NCBI GenBank assembly: GCA_004028505.1
Contig: MTKO01000073.1
Location: 1 to 51,279 of the forward strand
From: Candidatus Electrothrix aarhusensis
GTDB lineage: Bacteria > Desulfobacterota > Desulfobulbia > Desulfobulbales > Desulfobulbaceae
Length of the DNA: 51,279 bases
Direction: 5' to 3'
The position numbers and the translations under genes were made by a program. The notes beneath the pieces are model-generated. The model saw only the letters and a program-made list of their open reading frames with translations. It ran no database searches and was not told the DNA's origin. Below are positions 24,307 through 33,410 of the stretch, in pieces (position 1 is the stretch's first letter; every line of letters begins with the position of its first letter).

Positions 24307-25320
24307 GTGATTTTTTTTTTACAACGGGACAATAATCCATTAAGGAAAGAGGCTTTTACCGCCTCTTTCCTGGGGAAATTGCATCCCGCCCGACTTTCGC
24401 ATCTTCATCAGGGGAGCAACTATTTAGCCCGCTTACTCAACGAATCCCTTGCTTGCCAGCCGGTCGCAGGAGAAGTTCTGCTGATAGGTTTGACTGAATC
24501 CGGCATTGTCCCCTCATTTCTGATGTATATGGAGGCATGTCGGCTGGCGGTTCCGTGCAGGTGGATATGCTCGACCCGCCGCTCCTGCGCTTCCGGTATC
24601 GTTTTTCAGGAAACACATTCTCACAGTCCGAACCATACCTTGCCCATCCCGCAATGCCGTTTTGCTGAATTTGCTGAAATATGGATTGTCGAAGATGAAA
24701 TCACCACCGGCTCCACGGTTAAAAATCTGTTGCGCCAGATCAAAGGCCATGTTCCAGCTGAAATATTCCGAATTTTCTCTTTAGTGGATTTTCGTTCTGA
24801 AAAACAGCAGAAGGAATTTTTTCATCCGCCGAATGAGAATAAAAAAGCACACCTCTTTCATACTGCGGTTTCTTTTTCGGAGATAGAGGGCGATGCACCG
24901 GAACATGGAAATAATTTTGAGCCTCAGAATACCCAGGCGGTTTGTTATCCTGATGCTGTTCTCCAAAAATCAGCTGCGGAATGCGGTCTCCGCTCACACC
25001 GATCACACCGAATACCTGTTAACGGCTGTGCTGACGGCACGCTTCTTGTGATCGGAGAGACCGTGCGCACAGCAGCACATCTTGTCGCTGCCGGAATGTT
25101 TAGGTCGTTTCAGCATATTACACTCAGCCCGTGGCTGGTGGATGATGTCAGCATAAAGAGCAGGATATCTTTACATAAAGACCATTATTTATATAATAAG
25201 CAGGAGAGCCAAGGCCCGGTTTATTTACTGCATGATCCGACGGATCATGCAACGGGCAACGCAATAAAAAAGCAGTTGGAGGAACAGGGGATACCTGTTC
25301 AACAGCTGAACGTTTTATAA
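24307..25320 (+). CDS. Ter-associated phosphoribosyltransferase (PRTase_2 with TRSP-like C-terminus)
   Basis: 337 residues with GTG 24307 as start, which is uncertain: an ATG four bases earlier opens another frame and a T10 run (24311-24320) follows at once. The PRTase domain (about 25-215) has GLTESGIVPS at 61-70, FQETHSHSPNH near 100-110 and the PRPP-binding loop IVEDEITTGST at 127-137. The C-terminal third (about 230-337) is TRSP-like, with LLVIGE, HITLSPW and HYLYNKQE, the YLYN being family-typical although the name-giving TRSP residues have drifted. Such enzymes occur in Ter gene clusters and are thought to build a nucleoside-like metabolite. The second PRTase starts 40 bases later. Confidence 0.8.
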   Translation: MIFFLQRDNNPLRKEAFTASFLGKLHPARLSHLHQGSNYLARLLNESLACQPVAGEVLLIGLTESGIVPSFLMYMEACRLAVPCRWICSTRRSCASGIVFQETHSHSPNHTLPIPQCRFAEFAEIWIVEDEITTGSTVKNLLRQIKGHVPAEIFRIFSLVDFRSEKQQKEFFHPPNENKKAHLFHTAVSFSEIEGDAPEHGNNFEPQNTQAVCYPDAVLQKSAAECGLRSHRSHRIPVNGCADGTLLVIGETVRTAAHLVAAGMFRSFQHITLSPWLVDDVSIKSRISLHKDHYLYNKQESQGPVYLLHDPTDHATGNAIKKQLEEQGIPVQQLNVL

Positions 25321-25360
25321 AAAATACGATTCCTTACAACATCGGACAATATCGGACAAT

Positions 25361-26353
25361 ATGGCACAGGCAATCCTTCCAGATGCGGAAAATAATTTTT
25401 GGCGACAGCACATCTACGTTAACCTGCTCGAAGAAGTGCATCCGTTTCATGAGATGGATCGTTTTCGTAAATTAGAACAGGCTTATACCGGGGAAAACAC
25501 TTTCTGGTCAACTCCTTCTCCTGAACCTGACCTTGATGATGCTTTTTGGCAGGACGTATCTGCACAGCTTGATAACGAAAAAATTCGTGCTGCTGCCCAA
25601 AGCTTGGCTGCCGCAATTATGCAATGGGAGGAAAATCCGGAGCGGCTTATTTTTGTTGCTGTTCTTCGCGCCGGGGTTCCGATTGCCAACTGGCTTTGTC
25701 AGATGCTGCCAGGATCAGTGACAGCGGCAATTTCTCTTTTTGTCGGCATTGGGATCGACCGACAGGCCCTGTCCCTTCTTCAGGCTGATTTCCCGGAGCG
25801 AAAGATTGTCTTTGTTGATGGCTGGACAGGTCGCGGCGGGGTTGCCAGAGAACTCGCTCGCCTCAACGCAGGGCCTTTGGCTGTGCTCAATGACCCTTGG
25901 GGCTGGGCTGATTTTTCAGGAATCCAGGAGGATATCTTTTGTCCTTCGGCCTGCTTTACCGGATTGACAACCCTTGGTTTTTCCAGAACCTTCTTTGTGG
26001 ATGAACACAACATTTTTGCAGCGTACAGATTTCCGATAGCCTATGCCCGCAGGAAACTGGTTGATGCCTGGTCTGCGGCAGGACCTCCTGAGCCATCGTC
26101 CCCCATTACAGGCAACATCACGAAATTTTATGAAAAAACCGAGCTGCGTATCCACAGTAATGAGATCTGCCGGGCCTTGATTAATGCCGCGCCCCAGACG
26201 CTTTTTTTTACGGATGATGCCCAATATGTGCATGAGCATTTCTCGCTGCTCCTGCTTCTGGCGGAACAGCGGGGTGTGCCGGTGGAATACAACCAGACGT
26301 TCTTAAAAAAATATCGCACCCGTGCCGCCTGTTCTGTGCATAAGGAAAAATAA
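25361..26353 (+). CDS. Ter-associated PRTase_1/StiP-family protein
   Basis: 330 residues, ATG 25361. Family marks: LRAGVPIAN at 102-110, a VGIGIDRQAL segment near 128-137, the PRPP-type loop FVDGWTGRGGVARELARL at 151-168, and a later CFTGLTTLGFSRT block. Annotated in databases either as PRTase_1 or as a StiP 'cysteine protease'; the PRPP-loop pattern supports the transferase reading. A pair with the TRSP-type gene just upstream, consistent with a shared pathway. The ribosome site is weak; two perfect 10-bp tandem copies of ATCGGACAAT abut the start codon (25341-25360). Confidence 0.8.
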   Translation: MAQAILPDAENNFWRQHIYVNLLEEVHPFHEMDRFRKLEQAYTGENTFWSTPSPEPDLDDAFWQDVSAQLDNEKIRAAAQSLAAAIMQWEENPERLIFVAVLRAGVPIANWLCQMLPGSVTAAISLFVGIGIDRQALSLLQADFPERKIVFVDGWTGRGGVARELARLNAGPLAVLNDPWGWADFSGIQEDIFCPSACFTGLTTLGFSRTFFVDEHNIFAAYRFPIAYARRKLVDAWSAAGPPEPSSPITGNITKFYEKTELRIHSNEICRALINAAPQTLFFTDDAQYVHEHFSLLLLLAEQRGVPVEYNQTFLKKYRTRAACSVHKEK

Positions 26354-26376
26354 TTTACAGGTAATTTTCGAGTACC

Positions 26377-26436
26377 GTAGGGGCAAAACCTGTGTGTTTG
26401 CCCGTATATGTAAGGGTAATTCATGAATTACCCCTA
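26377..26436. repeat. Dispersed palindromic element (copy between PRTase and hsdM genes)
   Basis: A 60-bp element bounded by GTAGGGG and CCCCTAC, holding two inner hairpins (GGGCAAA ... TTTGCCC and GGGTAATTCATGAATTACCC). The same design recurs at 30160-30220, and hairpin-only relatives at 35427-35454, 40101-40129 and 50613-50638. Intergenic, REP/MITE-like. Confidence 0.65.
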
Positions 26437-26513
26437 CAGCAGCTACAAAAACGGGAATTTTATTTCTTGTCGATTTCCTTACTTGAACAGCATCACCACA
26501 AATACAAATCAAT

Positions 26514-28665
26514 ATGGATCACCTACTACAAAATACCCTTGTCAACTTTGTCTGGAATATTGCCGATGACGTGCTTCGAGACGTCTATGTCCGAGGGAAA
26601 TATCGGGACGTGATCCTGCCCATGACCGTCATCCGCCGCCTTGATGCCCTGCTGGAACCAAGCAAGGAGGCAGTCCTCGCTATGAAAAAGCAGCTTGATG
26701 CAGCTGGTATTGTCAATCAGGACCAAGCCCTGTGTCAGGCAGCTGGTGAGGCCTTTTTCAACAGCTCGCCCTTCATCCTCAAGGATCTCAAGAATCGGGC
26801 CAAGATCCAGCAGCTCCGGGCCGACTTTGAAGCCTATCTGGACGGCTTTTCCCCCAATGTGCAGGAGATTCTCGATAAATTCAAGTTCCGCAACCAGCTC
26901 CAAACCCTGGTGGATGCGGATATCCTGGGGGCCTTGATTGAGAAATACCTCAATCCGGCTATCAATCTCAGCCCTAAACCGGTCCTGGATGGCGTGGGCA
27001 AGGAGAGACTGCCCGGTCTGGATAATCACAGCATGGGCACCGTGTTTGAAGAGCTGATTCGCCGCTTTAACGAAGAAAACAACGAGGAGGCCGGAGAGCA
27101 TTTCACCCCCCGTGATGTGGTCACCCTGATGGCAGACCTGATCTTCCTCCCCATTGCCGATCAAATCGAATCCGGTACCTATCTGGTCTATGACGGGGCC
27201 TGCGGCACCGGAGGCATGCTCACGGTTGCGGAAGAGCGGCTGCACAAGCTGGCTGCTGCCTCCGGCAAAGAGGTCTCCATTCATCTCTATGGTCAGGAGA
27301 TCCAGCCGGAGACCTATGCCATTGCCAAGGCCGATCTTTTGCTCAAGGGAGAAGGCGCAGAGGCGGAAAATATCCGCTACGGTTCCACCCTGTCAGCAGA
27401 TGCCTTTCTCTCGAATCAGTTTGACTTCATGCTCTCCAACCCTCCCTACGGCAAGAGCTGGAAAACCGATCTTGAACGCATGGGCGGCAAGAGCGAGCTG
27501 AAAGATCCTCGCTTTGTTCTGGAATACGGGGATGATCCAGAATACAGGATGCTGACCCGTTCCAGCGACGGCCAGCTGATGTTTCTGGTCAATAAGCTGA
27601 TGAAGATGAAGGACAAGAGCAAACTGGGCAGCCGAATCGCCCAGGTTCATAACGGCTCTTCCCTCTTCACTGGAGATGCGGGCCAAGGGGAAAGCAATAT
27701 TCGTCGCTGGATTATTGAAAACGACTGGCTGGAGGCCATCATCGCCTTGCCTGAGAATATCTTTTACAACACCGGCATTGCCACCTATATCTGGGTGCTG
27801 ACCAACCGCAAGGCCGCAGATCGGCAAGGCATGGTTCAGCTCATTGATGCAACGGGCTGGTCTGCGCCGCTGCGCAAAAACATGGGTAAGAAAAACTGCG
27901 CCCTCAATGAAGAACATATTCAGGAGATCTGCCGGCTCATCACCCGGCCAGAAGAAACTGAGCAGTCCAAGGTCTTCCCGAACAAGGCCTTTGGTTATCA
28001 GAAGGTTTTGTGGAGCGCCCCTTGCGTTTATCTGTTGATCTCAGTGAGAAAAATCTCCGCCGTTTTGGGCGGCTCTGCACTGAGACCAAGGAGTCCGGGC
28101 TTTTCACGGTGGTGGAGGCGGTGGCGGATCAACTTGGTGCCGGGCCTCATCTGGATTATCATGCCTTTCTGGAGGCGGTGACTGCGCAGGCAAAGGAAAT
28201 GGCTGTCAAACTGACCGCAAAGAATAAGAAATTTCTCAGGAGCGACCTTGCTCTTGTTGACGAGGCGGCAGAGCCGGTTATCAGGAAGATCCATAAGGCA
28301 ATCCATAAAGCAGGCAAGGGCAGCAAGGTGAAAGCTGATCCGCTGCACGGTCTGTACGAAAGGACAGTGAAGGGGAAAAAGGTGGTGGTTGAGTATGAGC
28401 CGGACACCAATCTTCGAGATTCTGAACAGGTTCCGTTGCTGGAAGAGGGAGGCATTGCCGCCTTTATCGAGCGGGAGGTGCTGCCCTATACGCCGGGTGC
28501 TTGGGTTGACGGTCTGAAAACCCAGATCGGTTATGAGATTTCCTTTACCCGGCATTTCTATAAACCGGTGCCCATGCGGACGTTGGATCAAATCAAGCGG
28601 ATATCTTTGCCATTGAAGAGGAAACCGAAGGGTTGCTTGAAGAGATTGTCGGGGAGGCGGAGTGA
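26514..28665 (+). CDS. hsdM: Type I restriction-modification DNA methyltransferase subunit HsdM, broken by two frameshifts
   Basis: HsdM methylates adenines at the site chosen by HsdS. From ATG 26514 an N-terminal helical domain and the SAM-binding GACGTGGML and catalytic NPPYG motifs are intact. At about 28008-28010 the frame must change: one frame reads FGYQKVL and then nonsense, while the next carries on with VERPLRLSVDLSEKN. At about 28594-28598 it must change again: TLDQIK continues as ADIFAIEEETEGLLEEIVGEAE in the third frame, ending at TGA 28663-28665, which overlaps the hsdS start. Both breaks fit loss of one G beside a G (GTTTTG-TGG and CAAG-CGG). With both repaired the protein is about 717 residues and normal. 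Either assembly error or a truly disabled gene. Confidence 0.85.
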
Positions 28666-30035
28666 TGAAGGGTTATCCGACGTATAGGGATTCTGGGGTT
28701 GCTTGGATTGGGGCGGTGCCGGAGCATTGGGAAGTGGTTCGCCTTGGTTCGCAGTTCTTTGAACGGAGGCAGAAAGTCAGCGACAAAGAGTTTGCCCCAC
28801 TGTCTGTCACAAAGAACGGGATAGTGCCTCAACTTGATAGCGCAGCGAAATCAAACGATGGCGATAATCGAAAAAAAGTATGCCGAGGCGACTTTGTCAT
28901 CAACAGCAGGTCGGATCGTAAAGGGTCTTCAGGTGTTTCTCCATATACCGGTTCTGTTTCTTTAATAAATACAGTACTGAAACCTTTATTAATACACGCC
29001 GGTTATATTCATAATTTTTTTAGGAACCATTCTTTTCAGGAAGAATTTTATCGAGTAGGAAGAGGTATCCACGCAGATTTGTGGTCTACAAAATATTCTG
29101 ACATGGCCACCATTATGATGCCCGTCCCTCCAAAGCCTGAACAACAACAAATCGCCCGTTACCTTGATTGGCAAACCACCCAAATCAACAAGTTCATCAC
29201 GGCCAAGAAAAGGCTCATTGCCCTGCTGAAAGAGCAGAAGCAAAACATCATCAACGAGGCTGTGACCAAGGGCATTGATCCTGATGTCACAATGAAAGAC
29301 AGCGGGGTTGAGTGGCTGGGGGAGATTCCGGCGCATTGGGAATGTGCCGCTTTAAGGCATAAATATCAGCAGTGCCTCGGAAAAATGCTGGATTCCAAAA
29401 AAATCACAGGAGATTACCTGATTCCATATTTGCGAAATACTGATGTGCAATGGAATTACATAAATACAGAATCGCTTCCCAAGATGGATATTCGCCCTAA
29501 TGAATATGAGCGATACACTGTACAACCTGGAGATCTTCTTGTATGTGAAGGAGGGGAAATTGGACGATGTGCAATCTGGAATAAGGATAAAGAAATCTGC
29601 GGCTTCCAGAAAGCTATCCACCGTCTTAGACCTGTAAATGCAAGTAGAGACCTCACTCGATTTATGTACTATGCTTTAAATGCTGCCGCTAAGTCCGGTG
29701 CGTTTAATGATGGACATGTTAGTACAATTGCTCATTTGACGGGCGAAAAGTTGAGAAGCCACCGATTTGCCTTCCCTCCTAAACAAGAGCAACAGGCCAT
29801 TGTCGAACATATCGAAAAAGAAGCCACCCTCATCGACCAAACCATCACCCGCACAGAACGAGAAATCGAACTCATCCAAGAATATCGCACCCGCCTTGTC
29901 TCCGATGTGGTCACCGGAAAAATCGATGTGCGCTCCGTAGCAATCCCCGAATTTGAGCCCGCTGAAACTGACCCCAACGCCCGGAACGACAAGGAACCGG
30001 AGGATGAACTGGTTTCGCTGGAGGAGGCGGCATGA
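28665..30035 (+). CDS. hsdS: Type I restriction-modification specificity subunit HsdS
   Basis: 456 residues from ATG 28665, overlapping the repaired hsdM stop (TGATG); a GTG one codon earlier is also possible. Two target-recognition domains: each half begins with the same phrase (DSGVAWIGAVPEHWE near 10-24, DSGVEWLGEIPAHWE near 209-223) and ends in a conserved helix (PEQQQIARYLDWQTTQINKF; KQEQQAIVEHIEKEATLIDQ). The helices space the two half-sites of the recognised DNA. Complete and undamaged. The variable cores between these blocks set specificity, which cannot be read from sequence alone. Confidence 0.92.
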   Translation: MKGYPTYRDSGVAWIGAVPEHWEVVRLGSQFFERRQKVSDKEFAPLSVTKNGIVPQLDSAAKSNDGDNRKKVCRGDFVINSRSDRKGSSGVSPYTGSVSLINTVLKPLLIHAGYIHNFFRNHSFQEEFYRVGRGIHADLWSTKYSDMATIMMPVPPKPEQQQIARYLDWQTTQINKFITAKKRLIALLKEQKQNIINEAVTKGIDPDVTMKDSGVEWLGEIPAHWECAALRHKYQQCLGKMLDSKKITGDYLIPYLRNTDVQWNYINTESLPKMDIRPNEYERYTVQPGDLLVCEGGEIGRCAIWNKDKEICGFQKAIHRLRPVNASRDLTRFMYYALNAAAKSGAFNDGHVSTIAHLTGEKLRSHRFAFPPKQEQQAIVEHIEKEATLIDQTITRTEREIELIQEYRTRLVSDVVTGKIDVRSVAIPEFEPAETDPNARNDKEPEDELVSLEEAA

Positions 30036-30062
30036 ACCCAAAAGGCACCTCGTCTTAAAATT

Positions 30063-30077
30063 CCAACCACTGGTTGG
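30063..30077. terminator. Short perfect palindrome after hsdS
   Basis: CCAACCACTGGTTGG, a seven-pair stem, 28 bases after the hsdS stop, followed by GAGAAATAGTTTTTTC with a T6 run. A plausible though short terminator for the hsdMS transcript. Confidence 0.45.
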
Positions 30078-30159
30078 AGAAATAGTTTTTTCTTAGGGAT
30101 TTAACAAGAAACACCTTACCCTTTTGCCGTGCCCCTGCATTTTCTGTATGCAGGGTGTC

Positions 30160-30220
30160 GTAGGGGCGAACCTATGTGTTCGCCCTGTTATTCCGGGCAG
30201 ACACGCAGGTCTGCCCCTAC
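30160..30220. repeat. Dispersed palindromic element (copy between hsdS and hsdR)
   Basis: A 61-bp element from GTAGGGGCG to GCCCCTAC with two inner hairpins (GGGCGAA ... TTCGCCC; GGGCAGAC ... GTCTGCCC). A further hairpin (CCCTGCAT ... ATGCAGGG) lies just upstream at 30132-30154. Same architecture as the copy at 26377-26436, so the two copies bracket hsdM-hsdS. Confidence 0.65.
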
Positions 30221-30285
30221 AGTCCGCCGAAAAACCGGTTGGAGCCAGACCGGAGGAACCAAGCACCCCCACTTGAGGATCTCTA

Positions 30286-33200
30286 ATGCAATGCACCGAC
30301 ACCAGCGAAGCCGAACTTGAGGCAACCATTGTCAGATCCTTGATCGAAGAAGCGGGTTATCAGGCAGGCAGTCCGCAGGATTATGACCGTGCCCATGCGG
30401 TTGATTTGGCCAAACTGACCACCTTTCTCCAATCCACCCAGCCGGAAAGCGCAGAACGCCTTAATCTGGCAGCAGATTCCCCGACCCGAACCAAGTTCCT
30501 CCATCGCCTCCAAGGTGAGATTGCCAAACGCGGCATCATTGATGTGCTCCGCAAAGGGGTAAAGCATGGCCGAGACGCTATAACCCTCTTTTACAGCAGC
30601 CCGACCGCAAGTAATACCCAGGCCAAGGAGCTGTTCAGCCAGAATATCTTCAGCGTGACCCGCCAACTGCGCTACAGTAGCAGCGAAACCCAGCTGGCCC
30701 TGGATCTGGCCGTGTTCATCAACGGCCTGCCCATTGCCACCTTTGAGCTGAAAAACAGCCTGACCAAGCAGACCGTTGACGATGCCATCCAGCAGTACAA
30801 GCGAGACCGCTCTCCCAAAGATCTCCTCTTCCACTTTGGCCGCTGTGTGGTTCATTTCGCGGTTGATGACCTTGAGGTCCACATGTGTACCCACCTCAAA
30901 GGCAAGGAATCCTGGTTCCTCCCCTTTAACAAAGGATATAAGCACGGCGCAGGCAACCCGCCTAACCCGGCAGGGCTGGCAACAGACTATCTCTGGAAAA
31001 AAATCCTGCGCAAGGACCGCCTCACCGATATCCTGGAAAACTACGCCCAGATTGTTGAGGAAAAGAACGAGAAAACCGGCAGGAAAAAACGCAAACAGAT
31101 CTTCCCCCGCTATCATCAGCTCAGGGTGGTGCGTAAACTCCTTGCTCATGCCCAAGAGAACGGGGTCGGCAAACGCTACCTGATCCAGCACTCAGCAGGC
31201 AGCGGCAAGTCCAATTCCATTGCCTGGCTGGCGCATCAGTTGGTCGGTCTGGAGCATGAGAACAAACCGATCTTTCATTCTATCCTGGTGGTGACGGACC
31301 GCCGCCTGCTGGACCGGCAGATCAGAGACACCATCAAGTCCTTTACCCAGGTTAGCAATGTGGTGGGCCATGCCCAACGCTCCGGTGACCTGCGCCGCTT
31401 CCTCAACGAGGGCAAGCAGATCATCATTACCACGGTGCAGAAATTCCCCTTCATCCTGGCGGAGATCGGTGATGAGCACCGGCAGAACCGCTTTGCCATC
31501 ATTATTGACGAGGCCCATTCCAGCCAGGGAGGCCGGACCTCGGCCAAGATGAACATGGCCCTGGCCGCGCCGAAAAACAGGGCAGCACCGACAACAGGAT
31601 CAGCTGATGAGCTGCTCCTTGCCGCAGAAGGGATGCCAGCCTACGGCGATTATAGTAAATATGGTGAATATGGTGAAACGCCGGAAGAAGAAAGCATAGA
31701 GGACAAGATCAATGCCCTCATGGAAAGCCGTAAGACTCTGACCAATGCCAGCTCGTTCGCCTTTACAGCCACTCCGAAAAACAAGACCTTGGAAATTTTC
31801 GGTGAGCCGGACCCGCAACCGGATGGCACCGTGAAACATCACCCATTTCATAGCTACACCATGAAACAGGCCATTCAGGAGGGCTTTATCCTGGATGTGC
31901 TGCAACAGTACACCCCGGTGGAGAGTTATTATCGGCTGGTGAAAACCGTGCAAGAAAACCCGCTGTTTGACAGCAAAAAGGCCCAGAAAAAACTGCGCAA
32001 ATACGTGGAGTCCAACCCCTATGCCATCCGGGAAAAAGCAGGGATCATGGTGGATCATTTCCATGAGAATGTCATCGCACGCCGTAAAATCGAGGGCAAG
32101 GCTCGGGCAATGGTCATTACCGGTGGCATCATACGGGCGATTGAGTATTTCCATGCCCTGAATAACGCTCTGGCCGAAAAGAAGCTGCCCTATACAACCA
32201 TTATCGCCTTTTCAGGGGAACATGAATACGGCGGGAAAAAGGTCACTGAGGCAGGCATCAACGGCTTTGCCAGCAACCACATCGCAGAGCGGATTACGGA
32301 AGATCCCTATCGCTTCCTTGTGGTTGCGGATAAATTCCTCACCGGCTATGACGAGCCGCTGCTGCACACCATGTACGTAGATAAACCCCTGGCCGGTATC
32401 AAGGCCGTGCAGACCCTGTCCCGCCTCAACCGTGCCCATCCCAAGAAGCATGATACCTTTATCCTGGACTTTTTTAATGATGCGGAGATAATCCAACAGG
32501 CCTTTTCCGCCTATTACCGCACGACCATACTCAGCCAAGAAACAGACCCAAATAAGCTCCACGATTTGCAAGCAGATCTGGAGGGCTACCAGGTCTTTTC
32601 ACCAGAGCAGGTCGACCGATTGGTGGAACGCTATCTGGGCGGTGCTGACCGGGAGTCCCTGGACCCGATCTTTGATGCCTGTGCAGCCGTATATACCAGC
32701 GACTTGGATGAAGAGGGTCAGGTGGATTTCAAAGGAAAGGCCAAGACCTTTGTCCGTACTTATGGTTTTCTCGCTTCCATCCTGCCCTACACCAATGCGG
32801 ACTGGGAAAAACTCTCCATCTTCCTCAATTTCCTTATTCTCAAACTGCCCGCACCCAAGGAGGAGGATCTTTCCAGGGGGATTCTTGAGACCCTTGATAT
32901 GGACAGCTATCGGGCGGAAATGCAGGCGAGTATGAGTATCAGCCTGGCTGACGAGGATGCAGAAATCGGGGCCGTACCCACAGCAGGCAGCAGCGGAAAA
33001 CCAGAGCCGGAACTGGATCAGCTCAGCAATATCATCAGATCCTTTAACGATCTGTTCGGGAACATTCCCTGGAAAGACGCGGACAAGATACGCAAGGTGA
33101 TTACAGAAGAGATTCCGCAAAAGGTTGCTGCTGATTCAGCCTACCAGAATGCCATGAAAAACTCGAGCGAACAGAATGCCCGCATCGAACACGACAAGGC

Positions 33201-33354
33201 ACTCGGACGCATTATGGTCGAGCTTATTGCTGATCACACCGACCTTTTCAAGCTGTTCTCTGATAATCCTTCCTTTAAGAAATGGTTGGGAGACACAATT
33301 TTTACTGCGACCTATCAAGAGAATGAAACGCAACAACATGCAGAGCCGAGCTGA
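30286..33354 (+). CDS. hsdR: Type I restriction endonuclease subunit HsdR
   Basis: 1022 residues, ATG 30286, complete. HsdR is the motor and nuclease that translocates and cuts unmethylated DNA with HsdM and HsdS. The nuclease core is at 138-156 (Asp140 in LALDLAVF, Glu154-x-Lys156 in FELKN). Helicase motifs follow: Walker A HSAGSGKSNS near 303-312, DEAH near 407-410, SFAFTATPKNKTLEIFG, TGYDEP near 685, and QTLSRLNRAHP near 706-716. The C-terminal about 200 residues are helical. It comes 250 bases after hsdS, separated by repeats, so it may have its own promoter. With hsdM broken as read, an active HsdR would be dangerous to the host, which argues that hsdM is in fact intact. Confidence 0.95.
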   Translation: MQCTDTSEAELEATIVRSLIEEAGYQAGSPQDYDRAHAVDLAKLTTFLQSTQPESAERLNLAADSPTRTKFLHRLQGEIAKRGIIDVLRKGVKHGRDAITLFYSSPTASNTQAKELFSQNIFSVTRQLRYSSSETQLALDLAVFINGLPIATFELKNSLTKQTVDDAIQQYKRDRSPKDLLFHFGRCVVHFAVDDLEVHMCTHLKGKESWFLPFNKGYKHGAGNPPNPAGLATDYLWKKILRKDRLTDILENYAQIVEEKNEKTGRKKRKQIFPRYHQLRVVRKLLAHAQENGVGKRYLIQHSAGSGKSNSIAWLAHQLVGLEHENKPIFHSILVVTDRRLLDRQIRDTIKSFTQVSNVVGHAQRSGDLRRFLNEGKQIIITTVQKFPFILAEIGDEHRQNRFAIIIDEAHSSQGGRTSAKMNMALAAPKNRAAPTTGSADELLLAAEGMPAYGDYSKYGEYGETPEEESIEDKINALMESRKTLTNASSFAFTATPKNKTLEIFGEPDPQPDGTVKHHPFHSYTMKQAIQEGFILDVLQQYTPVESYYRLVKTVQENPLFDSKKAQKKLRKYVESNPYAIREKAGIMVDHFHENVIARRKIEGKARAMVITGGIIRAIEYFHALNNALAEKKLPYTTIIAFSGEHEYGGKKVTEAGINGFASNHIAERITEDPYRFLVVADKFLTGYDEPLLHTMYVDKPLAGIKAVQTLSRLNRAHPKKHDTFILDFFNDAEIIQQAFSAYYRTTILSQETDPNKLHDLQADLEGYQVFSPEQVDRLVERYLGGADRESLDPIFDACAAVYTSDLDEEGQVDFKGKAKTFVRTYGFLASILPYTNADWEKLSIFLNFLILKLPAPKEEDLSRGILETLDMDSYRAEMQASMSISLADEDAEIGAVPTAGSSGKPEPELDQLSNIIRSFNDLFGNIPWKDADKIRKVITEEIPQKVAADSAYQNAMKNSSEQNARIEHDKALGRIMVELIADHTDLFKLFSDNPSFKKWLGDTIFTATYQENETQQHAEPS

Positions 33355-33410
33355 CAATCTCATACACCTGACTGTCGAGGACGCGCGGTTTTCAAATTTA
33401 ATTCCAGCAG

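Noticed and set aside
26526..27284. 252-codon minus-strand frame opposite hsdM
   Set aside because: Antisense shadow of a clear methyltransferase; the product has no family features.
28010..28687. A separate small gene after hsdM
   Set aside because: Its protein begins with VERPLRLSVDLSEKN, the direct continuation of HsdM; it is the frameshifted 3' part and not an independent gene.
30283..31191. 302-codon minus-strand frame opposite hsdR
   Set aside because: Covers the same bases as the unambiguous nuclease/helicase gene; no start context or recognisable domain.
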